From: Armillaria gallica
Lineage: Eukaryota > Basidiomycota > Agaricomycetes > Agaricales > Physalacriaceae
Direction of reading: 5' to 3'
Length of the DNA: 64,000 bases
Assembly (NCBI GenBank): GCA_037576215.1
Contig: JBANDB010000002.1
Span: 3,968,001 to 4,032,000 of the forward strand
A program made the translations under genes and the position numbers. Shown piece after piece: positions 10,460 through 23,466 of the stretch (position 1 is its first letter; every line of letters begins with the position of its first letter). The notes beneath the pieces were generated by a model. The model searched no databases and was not told the origin of the DNA. It was given only the letters and a program-made list of their open reading frames with translations.

Positions 10460-12821
10460 ATGCCTACCTCAGTCTGCACGGCAAAAGCATCCTACAAGAA
10501 ACTACCCGGAACCCTACAGCTCACCGATACCCACCTCCAGTGGACCCAGGATGGAAAATCGGCGCCCTCAGTACGAGTTCCCAATGCAGAAGCCGCTTGT
10601 CTGTCTTTTTTATCCTGATACTGGCGGTTGCTGATGGCCCCTTCCAGCTCTGTTCTGCAGCAAAGCTGGAGCAGCTCAAGTGCGCATGAAACTGGCCCTC
10701 GTGGGTGACGACACCGGCCACAATTTCACCTTCACGTCGCCCCAGCCAGTAGCGCTTAATGAACGCGAAAAGTTCAAGACAGAGCTGACCACCATCATTG
10801 GAAGGAACAAAGGCGCGCCCGATAGTACACCCAGGCTTCCGGTTTCTGCATTCACCCATTCCACGTCGACCCCGGTAGCAAACGCGTCTCCGTCAAAACT
10901 GTTGGCATCGTCGTCCAAACCGTCGACGTCAAGAGCCGCCTCTGTTTCGAGCAGCGAAAACAGAGCAACACCCATTATTACGGGAAGCGACCCCGCCCAA
11001 GATTTCAGACTTCGAAAGACAATACTTCTCGGTAATCCCGAACTGGGGACATTGCACAGGGAATTAGTCATTGGCGGGCAGATTACAGAGGCAGAATTTT
11101 GGGAAGGGAGGGAGGTATGCTCTTCTCGTGGTTTCCGCCGTCTTCTTCAAGCTCATTAGACGACAGCACCTTGTCCTGGCTCAAGCAGCAGCAGAGAGCC
11201 AGCAAAAAGGCAAGCCCGGACAGTTGGTAGATCCTCGCCCGGAAACTGTTGAGGGCGGCGAAATCAAAATTCGCATAACCCCTCAATTGGTCCATGACAT
11301 CTTTGACGAATACCCTGTTGTAGCAAAGGCGTATAGTGACACCGTTCCTGACAAAGTACGGCAAATCTCTTGCTTAGTTCCTGACGTATTCTGTCCTCAT
11401 CTGAGTGAATGAAGTTATCCGAAGAACAGTTTTGGAAGCGATACTTCCAGTCAAAACTCTTCAACGCCCACCGTGCTTCTATTCGCTCTTCGGCGACACA
11501 ACACGTAGTGAAAGCAGATCCGATTTTTGATAAATACCTGGAAAAGGACGATGATGGTGTGTATTGGATCAAATTTTTCCTTTTCCTCGTTGTTTCATCT
11601 TTCCTCAGAGCTGGAACCTAGACGACAGTTGACGGACGAAGTGGAGCTATATGTCGATTTGGCAGCCACGCGTGAAGACCATGAAGAGGTATCCTCGGTA
11701 GCATACTTTGTGTATCATTCATTGATTGACTTGCGAAGACAGGGAACATTAAAGACATCACGATGCAAGCTGGTCGACAGCGTGGTGCTCTACCTTTGAT
11801 ACGAAAATTCAACGAGCATTCGGAGCGATTGTTGAATGCTGCTCTGTAAGTCAAATCCTTCTTTCCTCGCCGTGCTAACACTCTTTCAAGTGGCGAGGGC
11901 CCTCCAGCAAAGCGCCGTCGAGTTGAGGTACTCGCTCCCCCCAATGCTTATAATAGGTTTCTAACACATCATACGATGCCAGGACGACGCCCAGATTGAT
12001 CTTGATGACTTGCATGACCCAGAAGCATCTACCGGCATAATACTTGAGATGCAAGACAGGCAACGATATTTCGAGGGCAGAAAGGCGGTCAATAGTGACA
12101 GTGCCAGGAAGGTTTGTATACTGACAACAGAAAGATTTTCTCATCGCTCACTTGTAATGTCAATATCTGCAAAAGAATATCGATTTTGGTTCTATCGTCC
12201 GAGAAGCCAAAAGCAACCTTAATCAATGGGAGACGGACCTTGCTCAGGTATGTTCCGACTCGGTACTTCGAACGATCTAATCCTGGTTGTGCGCGTGCTT
12301 TGTACAGTTGAAGTTGGAGCGGAAACCCGGCGATGCCGCTCTTCTATCCATGACACAAAACGTGGCGGCTCGTTTAGATGTTAGGTCCAAAACAAGTACG
12401 TTCTTACTGTCATTTCAAGAGTCGCAACCAATACCTCGGCAGATGATCTCCCTGACGGATTTTTCCGCCAAATGACATCCTGTCAGACGGCAGCCAATGA
12501 GTTCCTACGGCAGTTTTGGTCTGCGACATATCCTTCTGGATACGACCTGTCTGCCGCAGTCACTCCAGCACAGAAAGCAGCAAAAGCAACTAAAATGATC
12601 GGATACTTATCCAAAACACACGAGAAAGTGGAAGCTCTTGTGCGGGCTGCTCAACAGCAAGGATTAGATGCTAATAGGATAGAAATCGTGCGTCTTGTTC
12701 GTCTCTTTCATCATAACTACGAGAATGACCGAGTCTATGTGAGGCCATGAAACCTGTTTTAACAGCCGTCGACCGCGCACTAGTTTTCCATCGTAATAAA
12801 AAGGTCTCTCGTGGATCCTGA
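10460..12821 (+). CDS. TFB1: TFIIH core subunit Tfb1/p62
   Basis: Twelve exons (10460-10598, 10648-11114, 11167-11355, 11415-11556, 11609-11688, 11739-11845, 11891-11927, 11983-12111, 12176-12247, 12308-12395, 12443-12687, 12744-12821) sum to 590 residues. Order of blocks: N-terminal PH-like domain (CTAKASYKKLPGTLQLT, LFCSKAGAAQVRMKLALVGDD), Ser/Thr linker, first BSD domain (TEAEFWEGRE HLVLAQ), second BSD domain (LSEEQFWKRYFQSKLF, FDKYLEKDDDELEPRR), then the helical C-terminus ending MKPVLTAVDRALVFHRNKK. Tfb1 is the scaffold subunit of TFIIH and its PH domain binds activators and repair factors. The first donor is GTCTGT, a weak but GT site, needed to obtain the conserved AASLFCSK. Another TFIIH subunit, Tfb4, lies 26 kb away. 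Confidence 0.93.
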
Positions 12822-12920
12822 GGACAGTCGTTACCGCATCCACCATCATGTACTGATACATCTTGCATAGCTATCCCATAAATACGTGTCCATTACAATA
12901 CAATACCATGTAATCACATA

Positions 12921-15749
12921 TTAAGGCCCGTAGGGTCCTGGCTGCTTTTGTAAATGTGTGCCCGACGTCGTTGTGCACTCGTAAGTAGTATACATCACAA
13001 GAACGTGCAGAGCCAGGCTGTAGAAGATGAAGAAGGCGCGCGCACGACGGTTGCTCAGCATAGCCCGAGTAATCGTGAGAACACCACGTTCGACAGCATT
13101 GAGGTTTTGGTACGCCCGAGTTGCTTCCTATAGCGGCTTGACATGAACATGGAGCAACAATGATGCATAGATACACATACCCGACCCCGGAATGCCTCAA
13201 ACGGATTCATAGCCTCTTCGTACCGGACTCTATACTTCCCTAGATCATCAGTAGAATTACCCGCCGGCGTAGGAAGCGGGTCTAGCTGCGAAGTCACTGG
13301 ACGAGATCCAGCCTCCTCTCTATAACTTTGCATATATCGCACTTTCTCATATAATTTAAGGTTATCAGCCTGTAGGTTCTTTACCTCTGAACGAAGGTCG
13401 GAGATAATTTGGAACTGTCTCCGTAGTTCCTACAGGCACGTTAAAATTTAAAGTTTTAAAAATCCCGACGAACATGCACATGCTCACCTCCTCAAGCTCG
13501 GCGTTCCGCTGCCGGAATCTATCTCGTTGACTAGTCACGATGGGCAAAATCGAGGTGTCTGCGGAGGAGGTAAACGGTATAGGCGTTGTGCGGGTGGAGG
13601 AGTCCTTAAATACAGCGTAAGCATATAGAAAATGAATGAAATTGTAACGGCCGGTTCTCACCGCTTTTCGTCCGAGATCCAGCCCGGTCAGAACATCAGA
13701 TGATTCTGGAGGGGTAATGTCACCATTGGTTCTGTGTTTGTTCATGGACAACAGATCATTCTCCAGCTTCTCGCTCAACGCCTTCTGCTTCTCCAGGTCG
13801 GCACCAGTAGAGCTGAGCTGGTCTTGAGCAGCTTGCAGTGAATTCTCGAGCTCGCTATGGAGGATCTAGACAAAAATGGGCATCAAGGTCTGCTATAGAA
13901 GGAAGTGCGTACTCGGAATTTTGTCAACTCCTCAAGAAGACGCTTATTTTTGGTCGCAAGAAGAGCCTCAAGAGATTTGCCTTGCTGCGCATTCGTCTTA
14001 TCTGCATTAGGGTTCGGCAGTTGTAAGCCCACTTCATATCCATCATTTTGGTCGCCGTCCTCGTCAATGTCGTCGTCGAAACCGGCAAACTCCACATACT
14101 GCAAGTACATATATGAGAAAGACCTCTAGGAACACCGAAATGGCTTCACCTTCATGATATCCAACTCGCGTTTGATCTCATCATAGTCATTGTATTGCTT
14201 CAACCGGTTTCTGAGTGCGTCAATTTCCGAAGCCTGTATTGATGAAGCGAAGTGGTCGATGAGTTGGAAAACGATAATACCTTCTTCTGGATCTCCTTTG
14301 CAAAGTCCTCGCTTGTCTTCTTAATGTGAGCCTCAAGCTCCAAAGCCGCAGCTTTCTGTACTTCCAGTGTTTGGGACGTGCGTTCCATCTCAGCTTCATA
14401 CTCCGTAACTTGAGCCTGAAGAGATTTTGCACTGTAAACCATTAAGGTCAGGAAAGTCAATGCCAGAGTAACTGTCGTACCGGTCAGACGTGTCACTCCC
14501 GCTGCGCAAAACCTCAATCTCCGCGCGAAGTATCTCCTACGTGTCTGTTTTAACAATGAATCAAGTTGCTAGTGGTTGAATATGCACATTACGCCTTTCC
14601 ACTGTCGCAACGCGACTGTTTGCACGTTCGAGGTCTGCCACCATCATATCGACCTCAGCGAACTTTGCCACCACTTCTTGATCTGGGATTTGAACCTACT
14701 AAGCGTTGGAAATGGGGCAGATACTGGAAGTAGAATTACCTTGCCTGCTGCTATGGTCTAATAGCTTTGCCTGATTAGTGTCATTGGACATTCGTAGGTC
14801 TCGGAGCTGCGCCGTGGTTAGGGAGACCTGCCGGTGAAGGTCTTGTTCCCTATGAGACAGATGTCACTTATTGCAAGCAAGGCAAATAAGACTATATCTG
14901 CCTTTCTTCATAATTCCTTAGTTTCTCGTCATACGTCGCGTTGAGTTCGTTCTCCTTCCGAGATACACGCTCATTAATGAGGTCTTCCATCTAGCAAGCG
15001 CATTGAGCACCACAGGAACATATACACACTGTTTTAAGACACCCACTGTCTGTTCTAGTTGCTCCACTTTGACTTCAGCCTTCTTTTTGGCAGTCTCGAT
15101 GCTGGCTGTCTCATTGACGCGACGCTTTAGGTCGGCATTCTCATCGTGTAGACGACGCAACTCTATCTCCAGCTCGCGTGCTTCGGCAACCTTGACGGTC
15201 TGGTCCTAGACGATAGGGTTAAGTGAGTTGGCCTTGAAATTCGAGTGTTTCATACTACTGCGGCCTCGAGGAGAGGATATGGGTCTGGAGCTTCGGCCAG
15301 AACTTTGTAGACATTCAGAAACGCATTTTCAGAGGCCTTCGAGCGCTTTGTGAGATTATCTATCTCAGTTTGATAAGCTAATAATGAGATTGAGATTGTG
15401 GCTGTAAACGGAGGCAACGTCATGGTGACCTTTGAGCAAGCCTTTGAATGCAGCCAGTTTCCCTTCATCAGGTATTTTTTTGAACTCTAGTAGTGGAGGT
15501 CAGACGTTGATGAGAGAGATACGGAAGCCGGGTACCTTTGGTCTTGTCTGCAAGGGCTTTACGACCAACAACACTCTCCTTCTGGTTGTCGACGAGTTCT
15601 ATGCCCTGCGCATCTAGAGATTTCTGTAATTCTGAGAGGTTTATATCTTGAGAAATCAAAGTCGTCAAGATGATAAAATACTAGGAAATGATAAAAGTAC
15701 CTCTCCAAGTTGCGAGGGCGCCAGAGAAGTTGTGCTCCGTTGAGCTCAT
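12921..15749 (-). CDS. Golgi CASP/Coy1-like coiled-coil membrane protein
   Basis: A many-exon minus-strand gene starting at the ATG complementary to 15747-15749. The N-terminus is diagnostic: [20 protein letters not shown], then [58 protein letters not shown]. The body is coiled coil. The C-terminal block [34 protein letters not shown] leads into a single membrane span (about 20 residues, [16 protein letters not shown]) and a short lumenal tail ending GPYGP. This is the architecture of CASP, the tail-anchored golgin derived from the CUX1 locus, and yeast Coy1, acting in intra-Golgi retrograde tethering. Stop is 99 bp from the TFB1 stop; start is 98 bp from the uS9m start. Confidence 0.9.
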
Positions 15750-15847
15750 GGCGAATGTACAAAGGATGGACGAGCACGTGATGTGAAGGAAAGTCAAAAA
15801 ATAAATAAAGTTACGCATTTATTTTTTGGTCTCATCGTGTCGGGTTG

Positions 15848-17477
15848 ATGCAGAGTATCCTGCGACAGTTTGGGTGGCGCAGTCCAGCGCAGTACGTTCT
15901 TCGACGAAGCCGATATTCTCTCTGCAGTCGGGCTTATTCCGGAGCGCCCTTTGTCCCCCCAGCGCAGCTGGCAGAGCAGCCAAGGGTCAAGCTAACGATA
16001 GACGCCGATGGAGTACCGAACTGGCATGGGGCGACAACGGAAGACGTGAATGCTGCCATTTCAGACGATGCAATGAAGGAAATACTGCTGGATCCCGATA
16101 TTCGTGGCAAGGGGAAACTTGCACCCGAGTCTCCTTCCTTCTACACCGGTCGCGCTCCCTACTACGATACCATGACCTCCCTTCAAATGGCTCTGGGCCA
16201 AATACGAGCAACCCTCAAAACTCTCCAGCTCCTTCCTCTACCTCCGTTCGCCCGTGCCAGTCTTCTACCTATGCCTCCGTTGTGGAAGAATCTCGAGGAG
16301 ATGTCCTCCGAGGTCGGTATGAAGCTCAACACCACTCGCTATCGCCGTCTTCTTGTGGTTCTCAACGAGCTGCATGAATGTCTCCGTATAGCCACTACCG
16401 CGAGTCATACAGAGCTCGCAGATATGATTGAGCAGGTCGTGGCCATGTTTGAACGTGGGGAGAGCCAGAAGGAAGAGTACATGTCTCGTGGAAAGAGGAC
16501 AATAGCCGAATTGGATGAGTTTGGTCGTTCATACACATTGGGCAGACGAAAGACCAGTTCTGCTCGCGTATGGATTATTCCCGTTCAGAGCGCTCAACCG
16601 ATACCTGAGCCTGAAGCTGAAGCTGAACAAGTCATGACACCGGCGGTTCCAGAGTCCATCTCTGATGCAGAGCTCCACGACCTATTCAGCGGTATATCCT
16701 CGCAGGAGCCGTCTTCACCATCAGAGACCGACACGAGTTCGTCTTCGTCAAGCGTCTTTGACGAGGTCTCTGAAGCAGAGGAAACGGACAATTCAACTCA
16801 GCCATCCTTCCGGTCTAGCTTAGATAGTCTTTTGCAGACCCCGGCCCATTCATCTACCTCGCAAACTTCTCTCGTCGAGCAGGACGATCCCACACTTCAG
16901 AACGATTCTGTTCCCGAGACTATTGACGATTCTCCTTCACTTTCTAGTGACGACGACCACAATGCTCATCCTCCCATTGAGGATGGCTCAGACACCACAA
17001 TCCAGACGGTGCGGCGTCCTCAGCGAATAACGTCCAACGTTAGACCTGTTGATGTGCCAACAACGACCATACTTGTCAATAATCTCCCGCTATCGCAATA
17101 CTTTCCAAAAGTTGTCGACCGGGAACGCGTCGTATATCCCCTGAAGGTTGCAGGCGTTCTCGGAAAATTCAATGTTTTTACGATAGCGCGTGGGGGTGGA
17201 TCCACCGGGCAAACTGGTGCCATTGCGCATGGCATCGCAAAAGGACTGTTAGCTCACGACCAAGAACTCCTCACAGTTTTGCGTAAAGGTGAATCATCCC
17301 GTTTTGCCATGCACGTCCTGAGCTCATGTTGTCCAGCCAATCTGATTAAGCGCGACCCCCGTGTGGTGGAGAGAAAAAAGACCGGTCTTGCCAAGGCAAG
17401 GAAGAGAGTGAGTGTTCTTCTTGCATTGTCTATTCCCCGCTCAACGTGGTCGACAGTATACCTGGGTCAAACGGTAA
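15848..17477 (+). CDS. Mitochondrial small-subunit ribosomal protein uS9m
   Basis: Exons 15848-17288, 17337-17407 and 17457-17477 encode 510 residues. The C-terminal 110 residues are the uS9 fold: PLKVAGVLGKFNVFTIARGGG, GQTGAIAHGIAKGL, RDPRVVERKKTGLAKARKR and the end YTWVKR contributed by a 21-nt last exon. An N-terminal presequence (MQSILRQFGWRSPAQYVLRR...) fits mitochondrial import, and SFYTGRAPYYDTM is typical of fungal mitochondrial S9. Unusual: residues about 250-390 are a long Ser/Glu/Asp-rich, probably disordered insert between the mitochondrial N-terminal domain and the uS9 domain, making the protein much longer than most family members. Start is the first ATG; a second frame read across the same DNA is a shadow. 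Confidence 0.92.
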
Positions 17478-17629
17478 TCTCGAGGCTGGGCTTGATATTA
17501 CAAATCCACTCCAGACATGCACAACGCGTGAGATAGGATGTATTTACTAAAGATAATAAACATACAATAAAGGTCGGAACGTACATAAGATAATACGAAG
17601 TGAAGTGAGTAATAACAAAATAAACATCA

Positions 17630-20600
17630 TCATTGAAAATATATCTGCAAAACATCATTTTGTCCAAAAGCCAGGTTACATGAAGGACATTTGCGTTGCC
17701 GCGTGGATAGTCGGGCGTCTATACAATCTTTACAGAATGCTACAATCAAGGTGTCATCATTCTGCGACCTTGGAGAGATGGACAACTTACTATGCATGCA
17801 TTTACTGAGAACGATCGTGCGCATTGATTGTTTACAAGTCGAGCATTTCAGAAGAGACTGTTGAACTATGAATGGGCGCATCCAAATTAAGGACCGGAAA
17901 TCATACCATAGCCTCATCTAGTTGAACTTGTAGTTCTGAATCTTTGACGGGTTTAGTCGCCGTCGCCGCAGCGGCCATTCTCTGCTTCATCAATTGCCGC
18001 TCGTGGTCCTTCTTAAGATGAGCCATGTTTTCATCCTGTTTGCGCAACTGCGCCCTCTTGGACTCCAGTTGGTTCTCCAGGTCTGCAACACGCTGTCGAA
18101 TCTGCGCGAGAGATATTAGTCGCCATCCGAAACTAGTAGCTAACAGACACACTTCGACAAGACTTTGCTCAACGGCTTGGGAAGTATTGCGGAGCAACTT
18201 GTTATCCGACTGTAGTTCCCTCAATTTCGCATCAGCAGCCCGCAAGTCCGCAAGAAAGTACTCCGATTCTTGTTTACATGCCGACTGTGATGCCAAAAAG
18301 TAGTTAGACAAAGTCACTGACAATCTTCGGATTCACTTACCAACTGTTGCTGAAGACTCCGCTCCATTTCCTTAGACCGCTCGTGGATCTTTTCATGTTT
18401 GTCAATAACCCTCTGCAAAGCTTTGCGCTCGCCCTCTATTGCTTCCTTCTCTCGGACCGCTTGGTAGTACTTATTTTCAGACTTGGCACGCTGAAATCGA
18501 GAATTAGAACGTAGATTGTCGGTACACTCCAAACTTACGTCGAGTCCGCTTTTCACTAAGCGTTCCTCTAAACCTGATAGGTCGAAGACCTTGTTCTTGA
18601 GCTGGCGATCTAGGCCTTCCCACGCAATCGATAGTTTGTCCAGTTCAGCATATAGAGAAGTTTCGGCCTGCAGCATATATGAGCGTCAATGGACTATACG
18701 GCCTGAAGGAAAAGAAGGCCACCTCAGCGTGTTGCGACTGTTGCAAACGAAGAGCATGCGCTTCTTCTTCTTTCTGTCTCAAACGCTCCATCAAAGCAGA
18801 GGATTCAGCAGAAACCGATGTATCACCATACACCGAGTGATATTTCTGTAATTCTACTCGCGCTTGAGACAGCTGCCGCAGAACATCGACATGGGCTGCA
18901 ACAGCATCGGCTCGGTCAGTTTCGTACGCCGACATTGCTTGACGACACGCCGCTAATTCATTTTCAGCAGCACTGCGGAAATACTTTTTCAGTTCGCTCC
19001 CTCTTGAAAGTATTTCAAAGATACGTACGCGAGGCGTTCCTGGAGAACCTGGGTGTACTTGACGTCAGATTGGTCTCCAAGCAGGAACGTCATGACATCC
19101 TCGTTGCCCGTCGAGGCCGCAAGTCGCGCGTGGGAGAGCTTGAGCTGAGTCTTTAAGATCTCAATAAAGTCCTGATGATGAATGAGGGACAAGCGAAGTA
19201 AACAAAATGAGGAAACTCGCGTGGCGATTGTCAGCCAAAGCTTTGTACTGTTCGAGAGATGCCATTTTCGTTGCATCTTTCTGTTTTCGCTCGTTGAGTT
19301 CTGCTTGTTGCTGGTCACGAATCTCCCGGAGCCGGGAAATGTCGGTATCTTTGCGAGTGATCATAGCTCTCAACTCTTGTACTTGTTGGCTCAAATCGGT
19401 CTGGGGAATTAAATTACTGGACGCCGCCAGAAATAGGCTAAAGGGACGCACTGGTATTGATTCCTCAGCAGCAACGCGTGCCTCCGTTGCTAATGCTAGC
19501 TCCTCCTTCAAGGCAGTGATGTCGGACTGCAGCTCAGTGTTGCTGAATTGTAGATGAGACATCTTGTCGATCGTGGCCTTGTAAAGTGGGGTTTCCGACA
19601 ACAGCTCCGAAGACGGCGATTTGATCTGCAAAATGCGTTAAAGAAAGGTAAGGGACGAAAGAGACTTGCGGTACTTGGCAGACTACGTCAAAATTCTCTT
19701 TCCTCAGCTCCGTAACCTGGCGGTCTAGTTCAATGATACGTCTATCTCGTTCCTCGGCTATGGTTTGCCAGTAAGATGGTTTATCGTCCACGGATATGTC
19801 TATATTTCCGTTGATTTGTCCGCCAGGATCAGTGGGGCGCTGTTCGTGGATTAAAAGGACACCTTAGAACTCAAAACGCGAGAAATACCAATTAACCTAG
19901 GCACTTACTATGGGAGATGATATTTTCTCAGAGAATGCACCCTTATCATCGTGTCTAGTCTCGGCAGATAGCGGGTGACTGGCAAGGACCGATTTGCTCT
20001 TAAGCCTTTCACAGCGGTTTTCCACAACGGTAAGGTTTTCCCGATAGGTTTCAGCTAGGGCTTCGCTATCCTGCAATTTTTTACGAATAAGATCGAGCTG
20101 AGACCTAAGAGCAGCACACTACTTACATATGTCAGCTCCCGTTGACCGTCGACTGCAAACACCACCCACCTCTGTTTGAGCGTTTTGCCACTTTAGATAC
20201 AGCTCATCGCTAAGCAAGTTGGGACCGGTGTTTCCTCCCTTTTCGACCAGTCGGGAGACGAGGGCTTGAGTTACATTCCGGTAATTCTCAAAGTTGATTT
20301 GCAGTCGTTGGACATCTTCATCTTCAAAATACGCGGTGAGGTCAAAAACCTCTGTCACACCACTATATAAGTGTGAGGAACAATGAAATAAAAAAAGGAA
20401 TGACCTTCCACGCCATTGTTCTTTGAAGGTAAATCTTCTGGTTTCGCAAGTAACCGTATAGTCTCTACCAACTGAGCCGAGCGTAGAAGAGTCAATGAAA
20501 TACGAACCATGTAGAATATAACACATACCTGTGACCAATACGCCGAAATAGCAGCCAACCCAGTTTCACAGGTATTCTTCTTTCGCTCCAGTTCCACAAT

Positions 20601-20869
20601 TCTGCTTTGACTGCGTTCATACTCGCGGAAGTAATGTTTCATCCTACGATATATGGCTTCCTTCCGAAAATTCTGGCATGAGAGTATGAGATACATGCCA
20701 TTTCAGAATGTAGAGAAAAGCGTGATACCTCCAGTTTGTCACCATCTGCTGGTTCTGTTGGTTCCGTAGTGCCATTAACAAGGGGATCCCCATTTTCGTC
20801 GGACAAGATACGCTTCTTGGTGACTGGGTTGTCTTCCTCACTGCTGAGGGATCGCTTTTTGGAAGCCAT
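17630..20869 (-). CDS. BRE1: E3 ubiquitin-protein ligase Bre1
   Basis: Many short exons give roughly 800 residues. It starts MASKKRSLSSEEDNPVTKKR and includes the conserved N-terminal block KAIYRR-like (EAIYRRMKHYFREYERSQSR) and LVETIRLLAKPEDLP. Long coiled coils follow, and the C-terminus is a RING finger with spacing C-x2-C-x11-C-x-H-x2-C-x2-C-x11-C-x2-C, ending NDVLQIYFQ. An intron splits the RING just after its His-bearing CMH. Bre1 works with Rad6 to monoubiquitinate histone H2B, which precedes H3K4 methylation and transcription elongation. Its stop lies 152 bp from that of uS9m and its start 354 bp from that of SLU7. Confidence 0.95.
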
Positions 20870-21223
20870 TAGGGAAGAAGGTGAACGACAATTGCAAGCC
20901 CCAATTGTCGGACCAATTAAATTTCAAACTCCGTCAGCGGATTACTAAAACTGTGGCTGACGCCTGCATCCGAGCACCCTGGCAAAGTTCGGATAGGATG
21001 TTACAGCCTTTGCGATTCATTATAGTGAAAAGAAAAAATGTACCGTAGTAGAAATATCAATGTTTAAGTGGACTTAGCAAGACCACAGCATAACGGCATG
21101 AGTACATATATCTTCGGCATCGACGGCAAACTATTTGCAGCATTAAAGGTAGCCAAACAATGGACGCAAGTGAGTTTCTCCGTACCGTGACCTCGACAGC
21201 GTATTAAGTTCGCGCCCAAAGCC
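20870..21223. promoter_or_regulatory. Divergent spacer BRE1 / SLU7
   Basis: 354 bp between two start codons. No coding potential that I can support. Presumably holds both promoters; no specific element recognised. Confidence 0.4.
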
Positions 21224-23161
21224 ATGGCTTCTTCGTCTGGTATGCATACTTTATTTCTATGAATGTTCCATCACTCATCATGTTAGCCGTTGGAAAGCTT
21301 TCGCGGGAAGAGTTTCGTCGCCAGAAAGATTTAGATGCTGCTCGAAAAGCCGGTACAGCGCCTGCCGCTTTGGATGAAGAGGGGAAACCTATCAATCCCC
21401 ATATTCCCCGTATGCCACTTCACCTTACTGCAGTATCTGTATCTCACACGTCTTTTAGAATATATCTCCCAAGTACCATGGTATCTAGACACTGGAGCTC
21501 CAACCCTCAAACATCAGCGTCGACAAGATGAAGACCGTTCGGCGACAAACATTGATGCTTGGTATGATCGTGGTGCCAAGGCCGGACCTGCAGCTAAGAA
21601 GTATCGTAAAGGCGCGTGCGAGAACTGTGGGGCTATGACCCATAATAAGCGGGACTGTCTCGAACGACCCAGGAAGAAGGGCGCCAAGTTTACCAACAAA
21701 GATATTCAAGCAGACGAGGTTGTACAAGAAGTCTCCGTTGGATATGCTGCAAAACGAGACCGGTGGAATGGGTATGATGTTGCCGATCATAAACAGGTGT
21801 ACGAAGAATATGCCGCCATCGAGGCCGCACGACAAAAATTGCGCGAGGAGGAAATCGACAACCAAACAACGACTGACTTGGCTGCGGTTCGGAGGGTAGC
21901 GAAAGCAGGGAAAACAGAAAACCAACAGGGCGACCCTGATTTTGGCTCAAGTGACGAAGAGGATGGTGATGAAGACAAGTATGCAGATGCTGCCGACGCC
22001 GTAGGACAAAAGCTGGATGCCAAAACACGTATCACAGTCCGCAATCTACGTATTCGAGAGGACACTGCCAAATATCTCGTCAATCTTGATCCTTCAAGCG
22101 CCTACTACGACCCGAAAACGCGTTCTATGCGTGATGCTCCTTTGCAAAACGTGCCGGCTGAAGACGTGCGTTTCTCAAATGATTCTCCCTTCATCCCCTG
22201 ATATATCAATGCAGGCCAAATTCGCCGGGGACAACTTTCTGCGTTATTCTGGAGATGCCCCAGATGTCCAGCAGTTGCAGCTTTTTGCATGGCAAGCTGC
22301 CGCGCGGGGAAATGATGTACATCTGAATGCTAATCCCACCCAGGGAGAACTGCTGCATTCAGAGTTTAAGAAACGCAAGGAGGAGCTCAAAGAGACCTCC
22401 AAGGTTAGCATACTAGCGAAGTATGGAGGAGAGGAGTATCTGCAGGCTGCGCCACAAGAACTACGGCAAGGCCAAACAGAGAATTATGTGGAATACTCTC
22501 GCACCGGGCAGGTGATAAAAGGCCGTGAGCGTGCAAAAGCCAGGTCCAAATATCCGGAAGATGGTATGTTGGCAAATCTTATATTAGTTAATCAGACGTG
22601 CTAAGCTCTTCCCAGTTCTGGTCAATAATCACACCTCCGTTTGGGGCTCTTGGTACGACGCAGCGGCTGGTACCTGGGGGTACGCGTGCTGTCACTCAAC
22701 ACTTCACATCTCCTACTGTTCTGGTCAGGCAGGCATCGCTGCTGCTAAAGGATCGAGTGCCCAGAGTCTTTTATCGTCACATCCCGAATCCAATGATCCA
22801 CCCTCATCTATCCCTGACCGACCTACAGACCGACCCACAGAGATGATACAGCAAAATTACGACAAGAAAAGGATGGGAGAAGGGGACATCAAACTGGACA
22901 AAGATCGCCTTATGCAAGCCATGAAGGATGAGAAGAAACGGAAAAAGGGAGACGACGATGACCGTGATGGATCCGGGAAGAAGTCAAAGAGTAGCTGGGA
23001 AGGTGGCGGCAGCCATGATGTGACGGAGGAAGAACTTGGTATGTTTCGTATGTTTCTATACCAAAGACGAAGGCGTTCTAAATCAATCCGCAGAGGCGTA
23101 TCGGATGCACAGGCGAATAACAGAGGACCCTATGGCAGGTTATGTCGACGCAGAGGATTAA
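21224..23161 (+). CDS. SLU7: Pre-mRNA-splicing factor Slu7
   Basis: First exon is only MASSS plus one base; the intron ends at about 21286 and the next exon reads [20 protein letters not shown]. Then [20 protein letters not shown], the CCHC zinc knuckle C-x2-C-x4-H-x4-C ([14 protein letters not shown]), [23 protein letters not shown], the block [14 protein letters not shown], and the C-terminal [18 protein letters not shown] region. These are all characteristic of Slu7, which acts in 3' splice-site choice at the second catalytic step. The protein ends [20 protein letters not shown] after a small last exon. Several introns; phases are consistent where checked. Confidence 0.95.
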
Positions 23162-23466
23162 ATCTGTTACACTGTATGTTATCATTTTGCTTCTATGTAG
23201 TCTGACAAGTTATGTATGCTTCTATGGCGACCATCTATATCCTTTGATTATGGTCAGCTTATCGCATTCCGCTGCAATCCTGCCGAATACACGAGGGTCA
23301 ACTTGATCGTCGCATACCATGTCTTTGGTTCTCATAGCGAAAATGAATTGCGCCAATGTGCTTGGACGACCCTATCGTAACAAAACAAAAACTTCTGAAA
23401 GCAAGGATAGATACGCTACAAATTTAGTTACTCTATAAGCAGCGCAAGGTATGTTTCGTGCAACGG
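23162..23466. other. Convergent 3' spacer
   Basis: 305 bp between the stops of SLU7 and the allantoicase fusion. I see nothing in it beyond AT-rich stretches that may hold polyadenylation signals. Confidence 0.4.

Noticed and set aside
15826..16377. 183-codon frame overlapping uS9m
   Set aside because: Shadow of the uS9m exon in another frame.
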